DNA of 64,000 nucleotides from Isoetes taiwanensis (taxonomy: Eukaryota > Streptophyta > Lycopodiopsida > Isoetales > Isoetaceae): contig JAJEKV010000014.1 in assembly GCA_021234155.1 (NCBI GenBank), positions 5,223,563-5,287,562 on the forward strand. Direction: 5' to 3'. A model generated the notes under the pieces. The model saw only the letters and a list, made by a program, of their open reading frames with translations. It did no database searches and was not told the DNA's origin. The position numbers and the translations under genes are program-made. This document shows positions 35,937 through 47,100 of this stretch, in pieces; position 1 is the stretch's first letter, and each line of letters starts with the position of its first letter.

Positions 35937-35949
35937 GACGGCCGGTGGG

Positions 35950-37005
35950 TTCCCTAGCACGTAATTGGGCGATGCATTCCTCCAATCAATCCTACTGATC
36001 CAGAACGTTTTCATATGTAAGGCTTAGCTTAAACAACTTGTTAACTCAATGAATTGAGCTTCAAAACATATTATTGTGTTCTTGATCTGGCGAATAATTT
36101 TTACAGCCTGTCTAAGCATCAAATCTATCTCAGGCTAAGGGTCGAGGATGACTTTACTATAGATTATACCCACCCTGAAATAATATAATTGGCATGGCCT
36201 CGCAGGTTATTTGCCATGACCCGTTCGAGAGGAGGGTTAACCTCCTCTTCATCAGGTTCATCGGATTCCTTTGTCTAAATGCTGGATCAGGCAGGTTACA
36301 TAGTTACATAGGGAAACACCGATTGCAATTCTGGGAAAAACTGGCCTTGGCGGCGGCACCGCTCGTGGCTATCTCACTCTCGGTGGCGCCGTCAGGGCAT
36401 TTCTCTAGGAAACTCCCTGCTCCTAGAAGTTTCCCCTCCCGTAATGCATTCCAAATTCTTGAAACATCTGAAATCATGAACTTCGATAAAATCCAAGAAG
36501 GACGCAACAAAAATTGCCGATATTCCTTAAAATGAAATTATGCCATGGCACGTGGTGCTATCCACTCCAGAGCAAAATTGATCTTGGTTTACATTAATGT
36601 TGTGTTTGTTTGTAGCAGGCGGTTTGATATTTTTAAGCAGCTATAAATTGCTTCTTCTGCACCTTTATTCCCATGCCTACCTTTTTTTTTAGCTGCGGTG
36701 GCCCCTCGCAGCAGTATTTAAAAAGGTTTCAAGGCATAACAGCATATCCAAATGCCATTTGACTTCTTAGACCTGAATCCTCTAATTGTAGGTTGACTTA
36801 AGAAGCAGAAATATACATAAAACCTTCGGCGGAAAACTTCAGCAACACAGAAATGTTTGGTGTTAAAAATGCATACCCTATTAAATGGGTCTGTATTATG
36901 AATGAGTCTGTACAATAAACCCTCATGGAGGGTATGATGTATCTACATAAATCCTCAATCACAATGGCTTTCTCCACACTGGCTCCATTATTGTTGAAAA
37001 CCAAA
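35950..37005. other. Intergenic sequence
   Basis: No supported gene. A 113-codon plus-strand frame at 36,194-36,535 (RLQFWEKLALAAAPLVAISL) has no recognisable family and overlaps an equally long frame on the other strand. Nothing else was seen apart from short T-runs. Confidence 0.4.
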
Positions 37006-37009
37006 CATC

Positions 37010-37375
37010 AAGCCTTGCATCTGTGCGTGGCTTGGTTGGTGTGGCTGATTTGGAAGCGGCGGCGGTTGTGGATCTTTCAGGGGATTCAGCAGCCTGCAGC
37101 CTCTCTGATTCCTCGACTCAGGTACAAGCTATTTCAAATCTTTCTGGTGTTCCTGGGATTAGTAGAGCGGAAGTTTGCCATTTGGCGGGACTTCTTGGGT
37201 GTTGTAGATGGTGATGGTCGGTTTGTACAGCAGTAGAGTTGCAGTTTTTTTGTGAGTTTGTTGTGGAGTGTCGAGGTATCGCAATCTCTTTGGGGCAGTT
37301 CTCCTTCCTCCTCACTTGCTTTGTAACATTACCATTCTTTTAATATATTGATGACATAGTTCTTCAAAAAAAAAA
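37010..37375 (+). mobile_element. 5'-truncated LINE-A 3' end
   Basis: The segment is the reverse complement of about 66-425, the LINE-A 3' end, including GCCATTTGGCGGGACTTCTT and TTTAATATATTGATGACATA. It ends in an A-run at 37,366-37,375. Its orientation (plus) is opposite to LINE-A. Five-prime truncation during target-primed reverse transcription explains the 370-bp length. I could not find a convincing target duplication. Confidence 0.85.
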
Positions 37376-38300
37376 CTTGAATCCTTTTTACCTGATATTC
37401 ACAGGAGAAGGGCACTTACGTGATAATCATCTAGCCTCCATCATTGCACTCCGATACTGGCGAGTTCAAGCAAGTCCTTTCTCCCATTTCTCTGACAGTT
37501 CCAAGTAATTAGAAAGTTTGTAAGCAAGGGCCCTCATATGGGGCATTGATTAGGGTCATCTTCCACACATTGTTTAGCAAGACGTGCGATTTCATAAGCA
37601 ACTTTGACATAAGGCCGGCAGAAACCGCATTAGAACAGAGGCTTTTGTTTGTCAAATCCATTTTCAGAGTGGGCGTTAGAACAGAGGCCCATTTTTCGGG
37701 AAACAAAAAACCGCAGAAAACATCTGCCGGAATATCTGCCGAATTAATTTTTGCAGAACGCAACAGAAGACAGTGCAAAACACTGCTAAACCATCTCTGA
37801 TACAAATTTCGGAAGAACCCAACTGCAAAATCATGGAAAAGGATGCTAGAATCAGCACAAAATCATGCAAAACGATGCTAGAATCTCTTGAATACAATGT
37901 TTCAGAAGAATCCAACTCCAAAATCATGAAAAAGGATGCTAGAATCATGGTACTACAGGTTTCAGATAGAATTAAAAGGATGCAAGAATCAACAAAATCA
38001 TGCAAAAAAATGCGAAAATCGATTTGATACAGATTGCAGAGGAAGAATCAAAGGTAAAAATGCTAGAAATCATTACCAGAAGTGGAAAGAGGGAATAGAA
38101 TATACCATGATTTTTCTTCGGATGGGAAGTTTTTCTTCGGCGCCCCAGAAATAAGCTCGAACTCTTTATGCTTGTTAATCCCGCCATCGCCCAAACGCCA
38201 GACCACCAGAGTAAGCGCACTAGTCGCCATAGCCAATGCTCAGAACAGGGCGCAGAACAGAGCCGTCAAAGGCCCTTTTTTTCATTTTTCATCTTTTTTT
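37376..38300. other. Non-coding with degenerate short repeats
   Basis: About 37,825-38,040 contains irregular repeats of AAAATCATG(G/C)AAAA and GATGCTAGAATC (at about 37,843, 37,873 and 37,934). No coding frame is supported. Confidence 0.5.
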
Positions 38301-38304
38301 CTTA

Positions 38305-39066
38305 GGCCGAAATCACACTACGGCTAAACTCAATTAAATACGTGGCAAGTTTAGGCAGGTGTTTAGCCCGAAATAACATTCTGCCACTACTCGATATCAC
38401 ACTATCGTGTCTAAATTACTCAAAAAGTCTTCCATGTCATCTGCCGCATAAGCGGCAATATTCTGTGACAGAACCGGATGAATTTTATAGAGCCCCCATC
38501 CATAATACCCGAAATCTGATAGAAATCATAGTTCCAAGAAGCTATTCTTGATGAAAATCAGTTTATTTCTATTATAATCTAGACCGGAATGGCTTCCTGC
38601 TCATGTGTATGGCAAAAGCCCCATCCATATTACCCGAAATTTGATAGAAATCATAGTTCCAAGACACCTTAATCTTTTCTCGGTTCCTCCTGATGGTTTC
38701 TTCCTCTTGATCCGTCTTTTACAGATTTTCCCACAATTTGCAGATTACATGCATCGTTTTCCCAACGATTTTGCAACGGATTTATCTAGACTCCAGCAGC
38801 TTCTAGAAAGCTCCCGCCGGATAGCATGAACAGGTAATTTTAGGGCATCCTCCCGCCGAATTGCATGAGTAGGTGGATGACGTGGTGCCTGCCGAAAGTT
38901 GGGACAGGGGGAATCCCCCGTCCAAAAACATATGGGTGCCAAAAGGCTGACTAGGCATTTGGCACTCTAGATGTGATATGTGGTGCATGCCTAAACTCCA
39001 CGTGTAATATTTTTGTTGGTTCTTCTTTTGATCTTTTTCAGTTTGGCCTTTAGTGTGATTTCGGCC
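38305..39066. mobile_element. Harbinger/Tourist-like MITE, 762 bp
   Basis: The left end is GGCCGAAATCACACTA and the right end is TAGTGTGATTTCGGCC, a perfect 16-bp inverted repeat. TTA is present at 38,302-38,304 and 39,067-39,069, the 3-bp TWA duplication typical of PIF/Harbinger elements. There is no transposase. Inside, a ~45-bp phrase containing ACCCGAAAT(C/T)TGATAGAAATC occurs twice (about 38,508 and 38,632). Confidence 0.85.
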
Positions 39067-39132
39067 TTAAAGCCCCTATCCCCCCCTCCCCCCCCCTCCA
39101 GAAATACATGGCAAACATCAACCCGAATATGC

Positions 39133-39366
39133 CTAAGGCATCTTGCCCATGAGAGTTAGATATGTTACAGATCCCGCAGCCTCACCGAGAGTCTTCGCTT
39201 CTTCTGTTGGCCTCATCAACAATGCATCCGCATCAAATACTTGTATCAAAGCGATTCTCGTGTATCCCTCTTCCATGGCACGACAGTAAAGAGTTCCCGT
39301 GTGCTGCAGCTCCTCTCCGCTTGCTACCTTAGCCTCGTGCTCATCGATCAAATCAACTATTTGCAA
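39133..39366 (-). CDS. Unidentified exon-like open frame
   Basis: The minus strand reads VDLIDEHEAKVASGEELQHT then RIALIQVFDADALLM. The composition is protein-like and an acceptor-like TTTTTGCAAATAG precedes it. A second short frame upstream (39,416-39,475; AAAEIDFMKFTDGATTF) ends at a donor-like GTAAGC, but the two do not join in phase. I do not recognise the protein. It may be the first part of a divergently oriented gene or a fragment of one. Confidence 0.3.
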   Translation of the reverse strand: MQIVDLIDEHEAKVASGEELQHTGTLYCRAMEEGYTRIALIQVFDADALLMRPTEEAKTLGEAAGSVTYLTLMGKMP

Positions 39367-39759
39367 AAAGACACAAAGTTAGAAATAGAAAGAGAGTACG
39401 GCCAAGGGAGCTTACAAATGTCGTGGCGCCATCCGTGAACTTCATGAAATCGATCTCCGCCGCCGCTCTAAAAGCGTCCGAACTAAAGCGCCCATTGGAA
39501 CTAAGCGCCCAGAAATCTCCACTGCGCTCACTAAGTCCCTGGAAATGAGTGAATTTGGAATTGGTGTTTGGGCGGGCTAAAGCTGGCCGTGCTGTACCCT
39601 TAGCCCGCTTTTTTTCCTTGAATGATTGTGTGTCCTTAATTTCAAATTTAAGAACATGCCCGACCTTTTTTACGTGCAGTCCTAAAAACCTCCAAGGCGC
39701 GGAAGAGGCTCAATTTACAAAAGAATTCGAGCAGCAAGAAGATGCGGGGGCATACAGAT

Positions 39760-40652
39760 ATGGCGACTCCATCGAAGAAGCGAGGCGCCGAAGCGGAAGC
39801 TAGTTCAAGCGGCACCAAGAAAAGAAAGACAAAGATGCTTTTGTGTTCTACGATACCTTTATCGATCCATCCTTCCGTCTTTGCAAAGATTCACTGCAGA
39901 GACGCTAGTGATCACTGGCCGAACTCCGTTCTTCGTTATCGAGGGATTGGAGACAGAGCTACTTGATACACCAGCAGATTCTTGGTGGTATGTCGAAGTA
40001 TCAACAAGTGGAAAGGAGAAAGATCTGTTTCTGTGGCAAAGGGATAAGAAGAGCTCCGGCGACAAGTACAAGAAGGTCGGTGTTGTACTCTCCGTCTCTG
40101 CGCCAAATTCGAAGCATCTTACATTGTATGTGGAAGACTGCCTGAAGGGTAAGTTCTACCACACGAAAAAGTTATCAGTATAATTACTCTGACTCTTCAA
40201 TGAGCAAGTCGAAGGGGACCGACAAAAGGCCGGTGCCTTTAAATTGTCAGAACCTTGGGTGGAAGGATCTGGAAGGGATGAAGGAGGCCGGAACCCTAAC
40301 ATCTAGGGAGCTTGGAATGGAGATTTCCAGGATGAGGGAGAAGCTGTTCAACACCGGGAGCTTTACGTCCAAGCGTGCTAAAGACTCTAAAGCACTCGGC
40401 AGTTACCCAGGATGTTGTAGTTCAGAAAGAAAAAACTCCGGATAGGACTGCAGATGAAGCAGATGAGAGTACACGGGAGGATTCAGATGTTGAAGATGAG
40501 GAAGATATGGTCGACTCTCAATTCTTGGATCCAGATGAGCAGATTAGGAAATCACAGAGAGGGGCCAAGAAGATGGAGCGGCTGGCTCAGTATTATCCAT
40601 TGGGGATATCACACAAGCTGCTGCTGGACATCAGACGCCTGAAGGTTTGTAC
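39760..40652 (+). pseudogene. N-terminal part of an interrupted gene of unknown function
   Basis: The ATG at 39,760 starts MATPSKKRGAEAEASSSGTK, a basic nuclear-type leader. A one-base shift leads into DAFVFYDTFIDPSFRL and a further shift into LVITGRTPFFVIEGL and WWYVEVSTSGKEKDLFLWQR (39,881-40,150). A donor-like GTAAGT lies at about 40,149. Beyond it are SRELGMEISRMREKLFNTG and, in the other frame, an acidic stretch (DVEDEEDMVDSQFLDPDEQI) and YYPLGISHKLLLDIRRLKV. The coding sequence is cut at 40,652 by an LTR retrotransposon and resumes at 52,027. Two or three frameshifts are present; some may be consensus errors. I do not recognise the N-terminal domain. Confidence 0.55.
40648..40652 (+). 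repeat. Target-site duplication, left copy
   Basis: TGTAC immediately precedes the left LTR and is repeated immediately after the right LTR at 52,022-52,026. Joining the flanks over one copy gives KVCTGDAILFNHREF without a stop. Confidence 0.9.
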
Positions 40653-42290
40653 TGTGACGTTCCAGCACAGTATATGGTCCCAGGACGTATACTGTACTGC
40701 CTCGTCACGCATACACGCCGCCCCCGACTGACGTGTACGCCGACGTGTAGCCAGGCTAGTAGCCCCTAGGGGGCAACTTGCTAGATATGTGCATTTCTTA
40801 TTAATGTGCACATGCACATTTATTAAGGTGCACACATTTCCATGTGGGCACATTTAGGTGCACACATTTCCATGTGGGCACATTTAGGTGCACACATTTC
40901 CATGTGGGCACATTTGGCCACCTAGCTATTAAAGGCAAGTGGGCCCATTCCCAATTATCCCACATGCCTAAAGGGGATAATTGGAAACCCTAGCCTAACC
41001 CCTTGCCTATTTAAGTAGGAGAACCCTAACTTGCCCATTTTCGTTCCTAGGGTTTTAGAGCTCTGTTTTGGCTGCTCCAGGAGTCAAAACCGCCTCCCAG
41101 ACTCTGTCTGAGAGAATGGCACCATTAGTTTCCCTTGATTCGAGCAGTTCAGCAGGATGGTTGGCCTCAGGTCAGGAGAAGCAACCCAAGGATCAGGTAT
41201 TTAGTTAATTTAATAGCCTAAACCATCTTTTAGTCATTGAATCAGTAGGTTTAGCCTATTAAATTGCCCATAGCAGCCCTCTAGATCTCTAGATAGCAGA
41301 CTCTAACTAAAGAACCTAACTCTATGATATAGATTAGATATAGTTCTTTAGTTCTTCTGTGATGTATATGGATGATGTATCTCTATGAACTCCTTGTATT
41401 GGGAAGGGGGGTAGAGACCTAAAGCTTGGTAGTAGATGCTCCTAGATTAGCCTCTCTAGCACACTATAGATTCGGCCTGTGTACAAGAACCACACCTGGT
41501 TGTGGGTAAAGGGGCCAGACTGGCTAAGAAGGAGGTTCGTGTTCTGACTCTTGAACGATCCCTCTGGTGTGTAAAGTCTACCGGGGATCATTGTGACTAG
41601 GTCTAATGGCTTGCCACTGAGTGTGGGCAAGGCATGGGCTCGACACCCGTGAAGTGGTGTTTATGACTTTCCATTGGGTTCAGTCGAACAAGGGCAGTGG
41701 CCCTCTAGTCACCTTGAGTCGACATGTAGATCTCCGGAGGGAGTGATCCCTACCGCCCCATCGGGGGGGGGAGATGTAACCCAGTGAGAAGTAGCCCCTT
41801 TGGCTATGCAACCGGGCGGCTACGGGGCGAGTCCCAACACTTTTCAGCCTACTCGCAAAGTGTGCACGGGAGGGGCGGATGGAGTGGACAACCCTAAGCC
41901 ATGTTCTTATGCCACCAAATCCATTGCCATGAATTCCTTCCCTCGCAATGACCTCTGAGACCCAAGCTTGTCACCCATCCCCGTAATGCGAGCCTTGGGT
42001 AGGATTCCCCATGTGATGTCTTGATCTTTGTCTATGCAGATATGTGGAGGACCATCCTTTGTGATGGTCATATGGTGTTGATGTATGTACTATTGACATA
42101 TATGTTTACGCTTCCGCAGCTAGGTAGGCCCTGAGGGAGACAGGGTAAAGGACCCCTTCATTCTTCCCACTGGAACTCTTCAAGGTTGCAGTGATACATG
42201 GAGGGCCCTATATTAGCATGGAGCTGGTATGGGGGATGAACTCCTGTTTGTATACGGTGAGTGCACCGTATATGAGTAGGGGACGTCACA
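40653..42290 (+). repeat. Left LTR
   Basis: The LTR is 1,638 bp, TG...CA. It contains three copies of a 30-bp repeat (AGGTGCACACATTTCCATGT...; about 40,826-40,917) and a TATTTAAGTAGG TATA-like box near 41,008. From about 41,000 to 41,720 it is nearly identical to the right LTR. From about 41,725 to 42,020 differences are dense and mostly at CAG or CTG triplets. The 62-codon minus-strand frame common to both LTRs is not taken as a gene. Confidence 0.92.
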
Positions 42291-43345
42291 GTGGTATCAG
42301 AGCAATGTTCTTGGAGACCAAGAGCAAAGCACTGGCCATGCTCCCAGTAGTACTAACTTGATAGGATCCTCAAACCTCGAAAAATGGGAAATTTTTTTTC
42401 TCATTTTTGTAGTATATGCTAAGCTAGTAACAGTTAAAGTGAATGAGAACATAAAAAGACAAGAATTACTGAGCCAAATAGGATGGTCTCACACGTCGCG
42501 CCAGGACAGATAATGAAGAGTGAATGAGAACATAAAAAGACAAGAATTACTGAGCCAAATAGGATGGTCTCACACGCCACCGTATATGAGTAGGGGACGT
42601 CCGCAAGTATCGAGCAATGTTCTTGGAGACCAAGAGCAAAGCACCGCCATGCTCCCAAAGAGTACTAACTTGATAGGATCCTCAAACCTCGAAAAATGGG
42701 AAATTTTTTTTCTCATTTTTGTAGTATATGCTAAGCTAGTAACAGTTAAAGTGAATGAGAACATAAAAAGACAAGAATTACTGAGCCAAATAGGATGGTC
42801 TCACACGTCCGCGCCGGATGGATAATGAAGAGTGAATGAGAACATAAAAAGACAAGGATTACTGAGCCAAATAGGATGGTCTCGTCGCGCCAGGACAGAT
42901 AATGAAGAGTGAATGAGAACATAAAAAGACAAGGATTACTGAGCCAAATAGGATGGTCTCACACGTCCCGCCAGGACAGATAATGAAGATCTCATTTCCA
43001 GCCTGGGCGCAAACGCGTGAGACATTGCTTCTAGAACATGTTAAAAAGTTATGAATTTCAAAAAAGTAACTTGATAATTCGAAATTGCTTCTAGAACATG
43101 TTAAAAAGTTATGAATTTCAAAAAAGTAATTTGATAATTCAAATTTTAGCCTAGGAATTAGCTAGATTAGTCGAATTTTAGCCTAGGAATTAGCTAGATT
43201 AGTCTAGCTTTTCAATCTATTTTAACCTCATCTTAAAAGGATTCCCACAATAGCGGGAATCGAACCTCCCACCCACAGGGTTGAACCCCGCAGGAATCGA
43301 ACCTCCCACCCACAGGGTTGAAGCCCCCAAACCCCCGTGCCAACC
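42280..43345. repeat. Cluster of tandem duplications behind the primer site
   Basis: Several nested duplications stand here. The LTR end plus leader is repeated, with AGCAATGTTCTTGGAGACCA at about 42,300 and again at 42,612. The phrase GAGAACATAAAAAGACAAG occurs at five places between 42,446 and 42,930. AATTGCTTCTAGAACATGTT occurs twice (43,022 and 43,083). AATTTTAGCCTAGGAATTAG occurs twice (43,142 and 43,174). GGAATCGAACCTCCCACCCA occurs twice (43,255 and 43,294). The region looks prone to slippage or template switching during reverse transcription. Confidence 0.88.
42292..42303 (+). promoter_or_regulatory. Primer-binding site for initiator tRNA-Met
   Basis: TGGTATCAGAGC starts two bases after the left LTR end. 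It is the usual complement of the 3' end of plant initiator methionyl-tRNA, which primes minus-strand synthesis in most plant LTR retrotransposons. A damaged second copy (AGTATCGAGC) lies about 310 bp downstream within a tandem duplication. Confidence 0.93.
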
Positions 43346-44177
43346 ACTGAGGGTGGACATCATTTGTGTTTTTATTATAATTCTTAATTAGAGTTAAGCT
43401 TTAATAATGTTAGATAATATTAATGGCTAAGCCTTAGACTTAGAACCAAGACCCTTAAGCTAGATAGAGACAGCATCTTGATAGACACCAAGACTCCGAT
43501 CGACATGACGCCAAGAAACAAACAAACCGACTTCCTCGACAAAGGCGAACAGCCCAGAGGCCAAGGAGGCCAAGGAAACAAGAAGAGGAGAGGGCGTAAC
43601 GAGAGCTGGGAGGCCAAGGGCCAAGAAGCAGCAGAGCAGAAGCTGGTCCAACATTTTGAAGACTCAACAGCCTGCACAGTACACGCCAAGGGAGTAACTG
43701 TAATGAAGAAAGACATGCAGCTTGCCAGCTACATCAAAGGAGAGCCCTATTAATTTCATAAATGATAAAATTTTGTTTAATATAAAGTGTTTTAGAGTAA
43801 ATTATAAGTGTATAAAGTTACTTAATTAAGTTAAGTTAGTAAGTTTTAGCTTTTGTTTTAGTCAAAACAGACATCCTAGGCCAATTTGAGAGGATGTCTC
43901 ACACGTCGCCGAGTGACGTAAAATGAAGTGTTCATTATCTGCCCAAGCAACGTGGTGAGACCATGTCAGGAGACCATGCCCCAAAAAGTGCCCAAAACTG
44001 CTCCAAATCGACCAAATAAGGGGTCCATTCTCGCCTAACTTCGGCGAGATAAGCAGGATTAGACCCTTATATCACCCAAATTGGACAAGTTTAACCCATT
44101 TAGAGCCAATGTCTCACACGTCGCGCCAGGACAGAAAATGAAAAGTTCATTATTGGTCTGGGCGCAATGTGTGAGAC
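42956..44177. repeat. Three copies of a compound hairpin
   Basis: At 42,956-43,023, 43,896-43,961 and 44,111-44,177, GTCTCACACGT is followed by AATGA(A), then a complementary TTCATT or TCATT, and closes with a GTGAGAC-type arm. The outer stem (7-9 bp) and the inner stem are kept while the sequence between them differs, so base pairing seems conserved. Five-prime arms alone also recur in the tandem cluster at 42.46-42.93 kb. Confidence 0.7.
43252..43362 (-). repeat. tRNA-like sequence with a duplicated B-box half
   Basis: Read on the minus strand, CTCAGTGGTTGGCACGG resembles a tRNA D-arm/A box. GGTTCGATTCC, present twice 39 bp apart, is a good B box. The pieces have plausible tRNA spacing but the arms do not pair cleanly, so it is more likely a pseudo-tRNA or SINE-derived piece than a working tRNA gene. 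Confidence 0.4.
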
Positions 44178-47100
44178 CTCCAAAATTTGAACCTCCATAA
44201 CTTGAGCTACAGAGCTCCAAATCGCCTGAAAATTGTTGCAATAGGACCGTTAGACAGCCTAGAACCCATTTATGACTTCAAATTAGGCTAGAAATGTCAA
44301 AGTCCAGCTCAAAATGACCAAAATTGCTCAAACCCTTGAATTGTTTTTCCAAACTGTGGTTTGTTTGTAAATAGAAGCATATTCCATTAGTACCTCGCAA
44401 GTATTGCTCTCGGCTAGAAGCTGATGCCTCACTCCTAGATAGAATTGCCCAAGAACACCCCTTTGTTATAGTCATCTAGACCTCAGCATAGCAACCCAAG
44501 TCCAATTGTTTGTACATCACCTCTGCTCGAGCCAAAGGCATAAACCTTGACCTAATTCTGTGTCCTTCTAATAGAGTTTGACTTATATAGCCGCCACATT
44601 GACACTCCCTATTGCCAGGATACCTAGAAAGGAGCTAGAGCCTAGAGCTGCCCAAGTCACTCCATGTGTAGAGATTGGACCCCCAAACCAACTTTGCTAG
44701 GACCTTAGAGTATACCTCAAACATCATGGAGGTTTTGCAAAACAACCCTCATTTCATGCCATACCACACGTCCTAATGTCCATAGACTTGGAGATTATAG
44801 ATATGTCTCCAGTAATGCTGCTCGAGCCATCTTGCTTGCTTATAGAGCCCAAAATGTTGTAGGAGAGCCCTTCAAGTAGACCCTTAGACTCTAGGATATA
44901 CGAGCATTGCTTTCGAAGTACAGGGCCAAAGCCGCAGAAGAGCTAGAGGCGCAACTTCTTGAAGACATCGAAGTCCCAGCTGATGTACAGACAGATAAGG
45001 AGAGGAGACCGAAAAGGTAGACCCAAGAGAGGGAAGCACAACGACAAACACCTCAATCGACAAACGAGTAGAACAGGACACCACCGGCCTATCATCAATC
45101 TTCATCAAATGGGAAGAATATTGGTAACCAACGGCATCAAGAATTTTTTTCTAGATGTCAACCTTCTGGCTACCACGTCCACGAGCTCACATCAGAAAGA
45201 GGATCTCGACGCCTTCACCAACTCGACGCCCACGAGTTTCAAATGGAAGAATGCAAGGCAGCAAAATACAGATGCAGGAAGACGTTAGACATCGATGCCG
45301 CGTTAGCATCACGAGCTAGGGCCAGAGGGCATAATCTTTCGTCAAAGAGAGAAGTCAGGGCGACACAGGAGCATATGAAAACCGGAGGGAAGATCACCAC
45401 GACCTTGCGGCCAGCAGCTCAAGCGAATGTCATGAAACGTCAACAAAAGGAGCAATAAAACTAGGCAACCACAAAGCACCTAAGGCTGACCAGGACGAGC
45501 TTCCAGCTCCCTTGCACCGGTAGGAGACCATGAGGGGGAGGAGACGCATACAGGGAAGGAACATCTCCGACTTGAAGGCCTCTATCAGCATTAGGAGCAA
45601 GATCAAGGAGGAGAATATTTCGCTCGAACAAGAATTCCGGACCCAGAAACATCTAGAAACCAAAGGAAGGACGACTTTACTACGTCAGCCAAGGAATGCG
45701 AGACTCGAATGGATAAGACCCAAGTGACGGAGGAGACGACCTAGCCAGCAAGTACAAATCACGCAAAGGCGACCAGAAGGAGCTATGGTAGGTGCAATGG
45801 AGATGACCACACTTCCAAGCACAGGAGAGGCACCTCGGAATGAAGCAAAGCCCAAGCAACAGGAGTCGCACTCAGAAATTCAATCTGCGGAGGAATGACA
45901 ATGCCTGCCTACCAACCACGATCTCAGAGCTTCGAAGACATTCAAGAATGCCCAACTGCAACAGCCAGGTGATCCTACTCAAGCGATCAAAGGCACCGCA
46001 CATTGGCAACCTTGCAAAGACACACTGCATATAGGGACGTTGAGCGGTCACCGCATTCCTTACGACGGACATACACATTAAGGAGGAGCATCCTTTTCAA
46101 GGGATCACATTGACGAACACTCTTCGCAACTTGGGGTGACGAGCTCGGATCAGACATGAAGCTCAACAATAGTAGCAGCATCTCAAGGAATCCCGGAGTC
46201 AACCAGAATGAAGAAGATGCAGCAACACTGAATAATCAAACTAAGTGGATGAGTTAAAATCCCAATGTAAATGCGTATATGTCTATTGTATATCTCGGGT
46301 GCTCACATATATAGTGGAGAAACATGAGTTTAGAGTCATGTTTTACGGATTTAGCACTTAGATCAGGAAGCTCCTTCACTTCGACTACCAAAGGAGGAAG
46401 CAAGGAAGCACAACTATAGCCCAAGATCAAATGGAAGAGCAAGTACGAGGGAGAAAAGACCAGAGGCCAAGCAACCTTCGACTCCAAATACTTCCGGAAG
46501 TGCCCTCAAGTAGAAGACCGCTCGTCCACCCAATGTCAGTATAAGAGACACCACCGGTCATGTCAAGATCATCAGCACTGCACCAGGACATCGTCAGGGC
46601 GCAACACTACCTCTTGTAGCAGTGGCAGCACTTGACGACATCATGACACGAGTGGCCTCAACAATAGAAGGAGGAACGCCCCGACATCAACGAGCCAACT
46701 AAGAAGGCAACATCTCGACGACCATAATTCCATAGGGTGATGCGCTATGACACGTGTATTAGATGGAGATGCACTTACGAAAGGCACTGCGACGAGGAGA
46801 TATGCCTTCAACAACTAGGTGATGGCTTCGTCAGGTACTCCTACCAGTAATTGGAAGAGAAGAAGCCGATCATATCTCCGACATGTGGCACATCAAACGC
46901 CCAAGGTAGAAACATTCGACACCTTAACGACAAGGATAGCAACTGAAGCACCTTCGGCAAAAAGAGAGTTCAAGATAATAGCCAGGCTATTCAACGACAA
47001 GAGTATATCTAAGGCAAGTACTTCTTCAACTCAAGGGTCAAGCTGCGCAGATATAAGGATCCATCACCCCGACAACATAGCCAGCAGGGAGGAGAGCCAT

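Noticed and set aside
37000-37390. Target-site duplication for the truncated LINE-A end
   Set aside because: The bases before 37,010 (AAACCAAACAT) and after the A-run (CTTGAATCC) do not match convincingly.
43252-43362. Functional tRNA gene
   Set aside because: Anticodon and acceptor stems do not pair, and the B-box half is duplicated.
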